In this document: positions 39,377 to 46,790 of the stretch, one piece after another
Layout of the letters: every line of letters begins with the position of its first letter
How positions within the stretch are numbered: position 1 is the stretch's first letter
Translations under genes and position numbers: made by a program
Source: Paulinella micropora
Lineage: Eukaryota; Cercozoa; Imbricatea; Euglyphida
Assembly (NCBI GenBank): GCA_009731375.1
Contig: BJOX01000013.1
Location: forward strand, 1,533,076-1,579,865
DNA length: 46,790 nt
Reading direction: 5' to 3'
The notes under the pieces: model-generated
Databases searched by the model: none
What the model saw: the letters and a program-made list of their open reading frames with translations, nothing else
What the model was told of the DNA's origin: nothing

Positions 39377-42236
39377 TTAACCCTTAACCGGTTTCAATCC
39401 CCAAAAGTGGTTTCAATCCCCAAAAGTGGTTTGAATTTTTGAGTGAATAAAAACATAAATACCAATCGAAACAAGCTGTACTACGCTGCAAATTTAATAT
39501 TTACGTGTTGGGGAAGCTATCTATGAAAACCAGAATGTCATAGCTTTTCTAGAAGTGACTTAAATATGAAACTGAAACCAGGCACCAACCACCTTTTTTC
39601 ACGAGTTTTCGTTGCCTTTTTTGACGTGGCGGGGACCTTTTTTTTTCCGACATCATGTCTGCGCACCAAGAGCTTCTCACAGTCCGTGTGCGTCTTCCGG
39701 TCAGGGAATTTGGTGAAGCTTATGCCAAACAAAATGGCCTGATGACTGGAAGACGAGGGAGATTGAGGGTACTGTTTCTCGACAGTATGGTCGTACAAAA
39801 GACAAGTTTTGGATGAAGTGGGATGAGGAGGATGAAGACGATTCCATGATGATTGCTTCGGAGATAATCAAATACAGAATTGAAGGGAGTGGCTCTGCGG
39901 ATAACGGCATACTTGGGCAAGGCCAGGAAATCGACGGGGATGCCAAAATTGCAATAAATGCTGGGTAGACTTGTTTTTGTTGAACCTCGAATTTTTGTTG
40001 TGATGTCGAATGGTTTCTCTGCGTGTTTGCAGTGAGGACGGCTTGATACCCAGCGACCCTGATGACGATGACTATGTGTACCTATCCCTACCTGGTTTCA
40101 GCTATTTTGTGCAATTTGCTTCTGTTTTGTTGTCGGCCAAGGACGATGCTGGAAGTATAGTAGATTTCTGTACTTCCATACATGCATCGGCGTTAGCCGT
40201 CAGTATTCCTTATTGTACTGTTTTCCAACAGACCGCCAGAGTCGGGGGATGAGTCGGGTAGTTCAACCGATGAAGAGGATCAAAAAGAAGGAGCAATGGA
40301 CAACAAACGAGCCCCTCATCCCAGCGACTCACTTGTCAGTGACGATGATGTCGAAGAAGATGAGGGGTCTGGTGAAGACGAGGAGGAGGATCCGGCACTA
40401 GAGATTGACGAAGGCGATAGCCTACCTGCCAGTGAGTTCAAAGATGTCAAAGAATGGAAGGTGGGTGTTGCACCTCCTCGTGTGCTGCCGACATTCGAAG
40501 GGCAGTCCAGGGCATCACTTTCTGTGCGTTCCCCCGACCTCCTCAGTATGGTGGATATTTTCCTTATGTTCTTACCCACGCAATTCTGCACAAGAAACAC
40601 CAACAAGTATGCAACCTGGAAACGTAATCTCAACCCCTCAGAGCGTCAGCGGCCTTGGGTACCCGTGACACTATCTGACATACTTTCATTTTTGGCGATC
40701 CTTATAATGATGGGGGTGATGGGGTTGCCTGCTGAAACAGATTATTGGATTGGCGCTGTGTCAGACTTCTGGCAGTGGCCAGACCTTGCAAGCATCATGG
40801 GGTACGTGAGGTATCAGAATATCAAACGTTATTTTCATCTCACTGATCCCCGTCTGGCAGCTCCTCGTGACTCCCCTTAGTATGACAAAATTTTCCATGT
40901 TCGAGTCTTTATTGAGATTATACAAGAAAATTTTCCTAGGCTGTGGGCCTTGGGTCAATCGGTGTCAATCGACAAGGGAATGATCCCTTTTAAAGGGCGT
41001 ACCTACCTCAGGCAATACTTACCGAAAAAACCCATCAAATGGGGATTCAAACTGTTTGCTCTGTGCTGTTCAGTAACAGGCTATTTTTATACGCTTCTTT
41101 GTTATGAGGGTGAGGGAACGGTGCAGGACGATTCTGGGCACGGAATGACGTATGCAGTTGTTACGAAGCTTTTAGACCTAGCCGGCATCGACCAAAGCGG
41201 CAGGATCATCGCTTTAGATATGTTTTACACAGGGCTGCAGTTGTTTTTCGACTGTGTTCTAAAGAGGGGCATCAACTGCATTGGCACTGTTGTCAAACCC
41301 AGGCTGCGGGCGGCAAAGGAGCTACTGGACGAAGTCAAGAAGAATAGTGACCGGGGCACGTCCGCAATGGCCACTTGGAGTCATAACGGAATCACTATGC
41401 ATGCTGTTGCTTGGAAAGACACACAGGTGGTTCATTTTTTGTCAACTGTGTTGGGGGGTACCATGAGCCACGTCGAAAGGAGGCTGCATGGGGGGGGGGT
41501 GGAGCTACAGTTCCAGTGAATTGTTTTGAAATTTGCAAGACATACACTCAGCACATGGGCGGCGTTGATACCGGCGATCAGTTACGACTTCGTTACGGAG
41601 TTGAGAAGGAGGTAAGATTCAACAAGCCTTGGTTCAAGTTATTTGCGGGTTTGTTAGATGTTGCGGTTACAAACACAACTAAATATCATCTACAAACAGT
41701 TTCATAAAGAAAAAACGCTCAAAGACATGCTCAAGGAACTTATTGAGGGTTTGGTGTCTTATGCGGGGCTTTTTGGAGGTTCTAGGAGCGCAGTGAGGGG
41801 CAAGCGTGTGATATGCCCTGGTCATTTGGTAAGTCTTACAAACGAGGCGAGTGATGGTAAGCGCGGCGCGGGTAAGCAGAACTCAATTTGTTGTGCGGTG
41901 TGTGCTAGTAATGGAATCCGCAAGTGTACTAGTGCTTATTGCAGCGATTATCGCTATTTTTTTTTGCCGAACTGGAGAATGTTTTCCGTGGCACACAGTC
42001 AATCATTTCGTTCTATCTGGGAAATGTAAGAGGCAGCCGTTGTGACAGTGATTGTCAAGGTTTTACTAGTTATTAAAGAACGGTTTTTTTACACAATTAG
42101 CATCCACCGGGTTTAATAATTGAATTTAATAGTATAACTGTCAAAAACCACAAATAGGGATTAAACAACTTGAAATTGGTCGGATCCCCAAACGTGGCTT
42201 TAGATCCCCAAAAGTGGCAAACCGGTTAAGGGTTAA
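39377..42236 (+). mobile_element. piggyBac-type DNA transposon in TTAA
   Basis: The element 39381-42232 (2852 bp) is flanked by TTAA (39377-39380, 42233-42236). Perfect 14-bp terminal inverted repeats CCCTTAACCGGTTT / AAACCGGTTAAGGG. Subterminal ATCCCCAAAAGTGG occurs twice at the left (39397-39410, 39416-39429) and twice at the right (42184-42197 with one change, 42204-42217), in the same orientation at both ends. It encodes a broken transposase. The 5' LTR shows the unoccupied site. Confidence 0.95.
39655..42045 (+). pseudogene. piggyBac transposase, interrupted
   Basis: Inferred exons: 39655-39964 (MSAHQELLTVRVRLPVREF; a one-base shift near 39730 leads to WPDDWKTREIEGTVSRQYG), 40033-40077, and 40232 on, joined in phase through introns 39965-40032 and 40078-40231. 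The acidic N-terminus is followed by the core with the three catalytic Asp: 40971 (SIDKGMIPFKGR), 41217 (ALDMFYTG) and 41567 (GGVDTGDQ). The C-terminal Cys-rich zinc domain (CCAVCASNGIRKC, CRTGECFPWH) is split. Breaks: TAG at 40878, a shift at a G10 run (41490-41499), a shift near 41685, a shift at a T9 run (41957-41965). Homopolymer breaks could be sequencing errors; the TAG cannot be explained that way. Confidence 0.85.
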
Positions 42237-42497
42237 CCGGATAATGATAATATTACTAAAAAGGTCCGTTACCCTTTTTAGGTCAGAATATATTAATATT
42301 ATCGACCGGACAACGGGAATTGGCTGGTGTTTGCCTTGGTTGTTTTTGGGCTTCGCTAGTCTCCCACATTTTCCCACCATCTTTGATCTTTATTTATATA
42401 AGTGAAGAAGATTGGGTTACTGGCGAAGTTGTTGAATTTGGTTGAGTAAAAGGAATCAATAAATACATTCTTTTGACATCGAACCGGCAAAAGTCCT

Positions 42498-42757
42498 GGC
42501 GTCGCCATCCAAGTGGCAAACTTCATCATGTTTGATCTCATGTTCGATCAATTTGTGTGATACGAAAATGTCGAGCACATCATTCAAAGGCTTTTGTCTT
42601 GAGCTTTCCTTTGATGGCTTCAGCATTTCCATAGCACTACGGTGGAAGGAGAACGATGAGAGATCAAAAGTTGCACGATTTTACCGGCTTCTTGAATGTC
42701 AGTCATGTGCTACGACAACGAAAACACCCTACGGTTGTCTTGGGCATTCAGTCGAAC
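42498..42757. other. flank between retrotransposon and NAR1 3' end
   Basis: Probably the 3' UTR side of NAR1 on the minus strand. A + strand frame (FCLELSFDGFSISIALRWKE) looks somewhat coding but has no recognisable domain. Confidence 0.4.
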
Positions 42758-42776
42758 TCACCACTGAATGCCCAAG
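42739..42776 (-). repeat. perfect 14-bp inverted repeat across the NAR1 stop codon
   Basis: CTTGGGCATTCAGT and ACTGAATGCCCAAG flank a 10-nt spacer. On the minus strand the first arm encodes the last residues (LGIQ and the first base of W) and the second lies just after the TGA. Confidence 0.85.
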
Positions 42777-43183
42777 GGATTCCGCTCCTCCTGTATCACA
42801 CGTACATGTACATTCTTTTACACAATTAAGACATGGCTGGTGTTGGCTACGCAAGGGTATAGTCATATGTGTTTGTATGTGTGTGCAACAGTTTCTTTGA
42901 GGGTGATATTGGATATGCAAGATATGTGTGTATGTGTGTGTGACCAATTTCTGTACAGCGTGGTATTGTGTATGTAGAACACGCCGCGCCGCCGCCGTTC
43001 CAGGACCACCTCCTACCCAGCCCTGCCAGACATACAGATACGTACATAGTTTTATGTGTTGATAAGCTTGATATAAGTAGCCCCCTGGGCCAGATATGCT
43101 GCAGCTATATATCATAATTTTTTCCAGGGTGACATTTTGGGCTGGCGGGAGTGTATGTATACATGGCGTGTGTGTGTGTGAGT

Positions 43184-43237
<54 letters not shown>

Positions 43238-43410
43238 NNNNNNNNNNAATACAAAATACATAGGTAGAAAGAAAAACGTAAATGCATGTATGTATCTTTG
43301 CATGTATGGATGTGATGTAAATGTGCTGGGAATGCAAGACCTTATAGATTTCTTCTATTTCCTTAGAAACTGTGTCAGAAGCCTAATGACATGAAGTGCA
43401 TGCATATCAC

Positions 43411-43446
<36 letters not shown>

Positions 43447-45005
43447 AGAAAAACGAATAGGTTCAATGCGATCATTTATTCGTATACATTACATTACATT
43501 ACATTACATTACATTATACACATTACGTTATATTATATTATATTATATTATATTATATTATATTATATTATATTATATTATATTATATTATATTATATTA
43601 TATTATATTATATTATATTACATACATACGTATTTCCATATATACATAGATACATAGATACATACATAAAGACATAGATGCATACCTGGCAGCTGTGGTA
43701 TAAGCGGTCTACTTCTGTGAGTAGCTCTTTCTGTTTCATAAGTCCATCCGCTTTAGGCTGTCCGCCCCCGTTGAGGCAGCCAGAGGGGCACGCCATGATT
43801 TCCACAAAGTCCAAGTCACACTTGCCTTGCTTCAGCTGTCGAACTATGTTCTGGATGTTCCTGAAACCATACGCTGCAGCGAAGCGCAACACCGGCCGTC
43901 CTGCGATTTCTACTGTCACTTTCTTGAGGTCTTTGTTACGCCCTACTTCGTATTTCAGCTCGCCTGGTGCCTGTTTGAAGAGCGCTTGCGCGGCAAAGCG
44001 CAAGACATACTCTAAGTACCCACCCGACCCACCAGGCCCCCCTGCGCGCAGGAAAGCGGTATCTGCCCCCTCCCTTCCACTGAGGTCACGCTTGTGAAAC
44101 CTCCCGAGACGAGACGGAGGCAGTGTGGTTAAGTTCACGTCTCGCTCTCGCAGGATGGTGAGGAACTCTGTAGAAGTGATCACGCAATCCGTTTCTCGTG
44201 TCCCTGGGTCTTCCAGGAAGAAGTCATCGCGAGAGGCCTCGAGCTTTTTATCGAAGCAAGGCATGATGGCAGCATGGAATATTTTGTCTGGCGAAACTCC
44301 CATCTTCTTGGCTAGATGTTGCTTGACAAAAGACCCCATCACCGCTTGAGGTGACTTGGCAGTGCTGATGTAGGGCAGAATGTATTCTCCCTGCGTCTTT
44401 TCGGCGTAACATACCCATCCAGGACACTCTGAGGTGAGTAACGGCAGTTTAGACCTACCCTTGTCTTTGTAGCGTGCTACAAAATCCTCTGCTGTCTCCA
44501 GCAGAGATATGTCTTGGCTGTAGGATGTATCTACAACCTCTGCCGCACCCAAGGAATGCAGGAAGGTGGTGATGCGTGTGGCTGTGTCGAGAAGTGAGAG
44601 CTTGTAGTGGTGCGCCATCGCAGCTCGCGCTTGCGGTGATACCGAAACGACTGGAAACATTCCTTCTTTCTTCTTCGCAAGTCCCTCCAGAAATTGATCT
44701 GTGCTCTGTGCCGTAATCAACACTGTTTCTGCAGATGTTACACAGCCACTGCAAGCTAAACAGTCGTTCAAGGAGACGACAGCTGTTTTCTTTTTGGCGT
44801 CCATTTTGATCTGTTTGAAATGTCCTTTCAGAATAGGATCGCCTTCTGGAATCTCCAAGTCAATCATCACTGTAGGCCCCTTGTTCTTCGAATCCTTCCC
44901 TTTCCCATCTTTCTCCTGTATCAAGGGCTTGATGCATTCTTGTGAAGGACCTAGAAAGTCATCTAGATTGGCCAGCTTGACAGCACCAGAGAATCCTGAT
45001 GCCAT
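42758..45005 (-). CDS. NAR1: NAR1/CIAO3 (NARFL), cytosolic Fe-S cluster assembly factor
   Basis: [FeFe]-hydrogenase-like protein of the CIA targeting machinery, passing Fe-S clusters to cytosolic and nuclear proteins. Exons: 45005-43686 (440 codons), 43022-42945 (26) and 42790-42758 (10 plus TGA). Total 476 aa, the size of animal CIAO3. Donors CAG|GTATG and TTG|GTCAC; acceptors tggcag and atacag; all phase 0. N-terminal cluster ligands C24, C82, C85, C88 (DCLACSGC); second site C194 (TSECPGW), C250 (IMPC), C406 and C410 ([12 protein letters not shown]). It starts [19 protein letters not shown] and ends [15 protein letters not shown], the conserved aromatic C-terminus. Intron 1 (663 bp) is filled with TATTA, AAAG and G repeats and a gap; intron 2 is 154 bp. 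Confidence 0.96.
43023..43685 (-). other. NAR1 intron 1, microsatellite-filled
   Basis: Contains (TATTA)n at 43520-43620, (AAAG)n at 43410-43445, a G run at 43197-43237 with a 10-N gap, and GT repeats near 43165-43196. Long frames inside, including a continuation of exon 1 to 43608, are not coding. Confidence 0.9.
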
Positions 45006-45601
45006 CGTGTCGCTGGCCAGAAAATGATAAAATAAAGAGCGCTGATGAACGAACGATGCGGACGAATTTAGGTATTAATTGAGCCAACTTAGCCTGCTGC
45101 ACGGCCGGGTAACTAAGTCCGCTTTTTGGTCGTCAACGCGAACCTTTATCACTCCAAAATGGAACCCGTTGTCAGTACACCAGTCAGTATCGCGTCTGCG
45201 GTATATCATTTCTCATCTTTTCACTTCGTTTTTGCTGTGTATGCACCTGCTTCCTTTGCTAAACCCTGAAAATTGTTCTGTTTGTTGCATGTTCCCCCAG
45301 GGTGGAAAAGTTCTCATCACAGGTCAGCAAATACTGAATTGACAAGAAACAAACACATTTATTGTTGATAATTGTAATTTTCATTAGCATAGTAATTAAA
45401 TCAAAGTGCGTGACATGCGTGAAATTTCTGCATGCATACACAGAAAAGAACAACTCGAAAGTAAAAAAACTCAAAACAACGTTAGTTTATGAACGTAGGT
45501 GGATACCTCATCTTGGAACCGGCTTATTCTGGACTAGTAATTGCTGTGACTGCACGTTTCTATTCCGGGTGAAGTCCTGTCCATATCGATTCTCTTTCTT
45601 G
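45006..45601. promoter_or_regulatory. head-to-head intergenic region
   Basis: 596 bp between the NAR1 start and the candidate + strand gene at 45602. A shared bidirectional promoter is possible; no TATA box is convincing. Confidence 0.35.
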
Positions 45602-45829
45602 ATGGCTACAGCACAACCACCACCACATGCCGTTCCAGCAAGCTCATGTCATGTCTGCTTGGACAGAGTGTCTCTGCTCAATGACAAGCTTGTGCAGCAA
45701 CTGGGTATGCCTGCTTCACTTCTCTCCAAGAGTTCCACTGGTCCACCATCCACTCCGAGAGCTTCCATCTACGTCTGCGTGCTGTGTTTTGTTTGCAGTT
45801 TCTTCTTCTGGACCTGCCAACTTCTCGGT

Positions 45830-45863
<34 letters not shown>

Positions 45864-46734
45864 CACCGCCTATTTCTCTGTTAGGTGGTGGTGTTGGCCC
45901 CTCAGCGCTCCATCCAGCCCAGTGTGTACACAGCCTCACTGTCCGCCGACGGACGCTCATGTTCCTACCCCCTCTACTTTTCTTTTCTTTTCTCTTATGT
46001 TCTTTTCTCTTCTTTTCTCTTCCCTTCCCTTCCCCTTCCCCATTCCCTTCCCCTTCCTCTTCCCTTCTCTTCCCTTCTCTTCTCTTCTCTTCTCTTCTCT
46101 TTTCTTTCCTTTTCTTTTCTTTTCTTTTCTTTTTACACGCATGCATGCATGTATGCATGCATGCATGCATGCATGCATACATGCATATATCTTTTCTTTT
46201 CTTTTCTTTTCTTTTCTTTTCTTTTCATTTCTTTTCATTTCTTTTCTTTTCTTTTCTTTTCTTTGCTTTTCTTCTTCTCTTTTCTTTCCTTTCCTTTCCT
46301 TTCCCTTTCTTTTCTTTTCTTTTTACAGCATGCATGCATGCATGTATGTATGCATGCATGCATACACATATACATACATACATACATACATACATACATA
46401 CATACACACATACATACATACATACATACATACATACATACATACATACATGCATGCATGCATACATACATACATACATACATACATGCATACATACATA
46501 CATACATACATACATACATGTTATTCATGGTAGTGTATCTGAAGCGCGGATCGGGTTTCCAAGACAAGTATATCATACATACATACATACATACAGACAG
46601 ACAGACAGGCAAACAAAGAAATACATACCTTTTTAAATACATGTACATGCTATGTACATATATATTTGGTAGTGAATTTGAAGCGGGAGTCTGGTTTCGA
46701 AGACAACCCTTTTGTGGAACACAGCTTGCGCCAG
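45602..46734 (+). CDS. candidate multi-exon gene, unidentified, runs off the window
   Basis: ATG 45602 reads MATAQPPPHAVPASSCHVCL, then DRVSLLNDKLVQQL, ending CTGG|GTATGC at 45704. Exon 45799-45827 (tttgcag, VSSSGPANFS, TCG|GTCAC) and an exon from 45885 (gttag, VVVLAPQRSIQPSVYTASLS) follow in phase. A further exon-like island 46673-46734 (ggtag, NLKRESGFEDNPFVEHSLRQ, CAG|GTCTCT) lies at the end. A CHVC pair could be half of a zinc site. Introns are CA, CTTTT and CATA repeats. Not recognised; the exon chain rests on splice signals and phase only. Confidence 0.35.
45971..46320. repeat. (CTTTT)n / TTCC block with CATG runs
   Basis: A pyrimidine-rich pentanucleotide array, interrupted by CATG runs at 46139-46190. 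Confidence 0.95.
46326..46520. repeat. (CATA)n/(CATG)n array
   Basis: A tetranucleotide array up to the duplicated exon-like island. Confidence 0.95.
46534..46569 (+). pseudogene. diverged copy of the exon-like island 46673-46734
   Basis: ggtag is followed by a reading YLKRGSGFQDK, matching NLKRESGFEDN of the island 139 bp downstream; the donor GT is absent. Both copies are flanked by CATA/TA repeats. Confidence 0.6.
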
Positions 46735-46790
46735 GTCTCTCTTTTTTTTTCTTTACATAACACGCACTCTACCCCCCCCCCCCCCCTTTT

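Larger units (their letters stand above)
39288..42492 (+). repeat. 3' LTR, split by piggyBac
   Basis: Left part 39288-39380 and right part 42233-42492 together give 353 bp (counting one TTAA) aligned to the 5' LTR, with few substitutions and three or four small indels. The interruption is exactly at TTAA. Confidence 0.93.
23648..42497 (+). mobile_element. giant Ty3/gypsy LTR retrotransposon (with nested piggyBac)
   Basis: LTRs at 23653-24007 and 39288-42492 (split) are flanked by the 5-bp duplication GTCCT (23648-23652, 42493-42497). Order: LTR, primer site, 1.4-kb leader, gag, protease, RT, RNase H, integrase with GPY module, unknown C-terminal domain, extra ORF, polypurine tract, LTR. Without the piggyBac the element is about 15,984 bp, very long for this class. 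RT-RH-INT order identifies Ty3/gypsy. Many frameshifts and stops show a non-functional copy, although the LTRs differ by few substitutions. Confidence 0.93.

Noticed and set aside
30871-40880. Reassigned UAG codon (in-frame TAG at 30871, 37728 and 40878)
   Set aside because: Frameshifts and a TGA also interrupt these transposons, and the intact LINE ends in TAG, so decay is simpler.
43608-43685. Extension of NAR1 exon 1 to 43608 ([12 protein letters not shown]...)
   Set aside because: It reads into CATA/TATTA repeats after a consensus donor at 43685; the true C-terminus is in exons 43022-42945 and 42790-42758.

Overview
This is a nuclear window from a eukaryote. The evidence is GT-AG introns, LINE, SINE, Ty3/gypsy and piggyBac elements, very long microsatellites, and a split gene for the cytosolic Fe-S assembly factor NAR1/CIAO3. 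The species cannot be read from the sequence; a repeat-rich protist or alga is a reasonable guess. The assembly has N gaps at 3375-3384, 4232-4447, 14193-14202, 18054-18994, 19618-19627, 36990-36999 and 43238-43247.

Region 1 (about 2.0-20.5 kb, + strand) is the 5' two thirds of a histidine acid phosphatase gene, closest in motif wording to the ACP6 type. Its exons are only 66-90 bp and sit in introns made almost wholly of microsatellites and retroelements. From the second exon on, the splice phases join without a break: 2479-2549, 3212-3291, 3437-3502, 11590-11658, 12035-12108, 15254-15328 (or its copy ending 13321) and 20375-20464. Three of these exons are present twice, each copy bordered by tetranucleotide arrays. 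The exon carrying the HD acid/base motif was not found. Coding-like pieces of an unknown gene lie on the minus strand at 0.2-1.85 kb.

The 8-kb intron 3503-11589 holds a train of retroelements: tRNA-derived SINE copies, two other repeat families and one LINE with an intact 1702-codon ORF (RRM-like region, APE-type endonuclease, reverse transcriptase, CCHC). Every dispersed copy whose edges can be seen ends in (TTA)n and starts directly inside an older (TTA)n run. LINE and SINE share a 3' motif. The LINE tail also carries a SUMO-interacting motif and a PCNA-binding (PIP) motif.

Region 2 (12-23 kb) is mostly tetranucleotide arrays with duplicated islands, further SINE copies and small MITE-like insertions.

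Region 3 (23.65-42.49 kb) is one very large Ty3/gypsy LTR retrotransposon, about 16 kb without its insertion. It has 353-355 bp LTRs, a 5-bp target duplication GTCCT, decayed gag-pol, a post-integrase domain and an extra ORF region after pol. A 2.85-kb piggyBac element with TTAA duplications is nested in its 3' LTR, and the 5' LTR preserves the empty site.

Region 4 (42.7-46.8 kb) holds NAR1 on the minus strand, with three exons of 1320, 78 and 33 bp giving 476 aa. Head to head with it, on the + strand, is a candidate gene starting at 45602 and running off the window.
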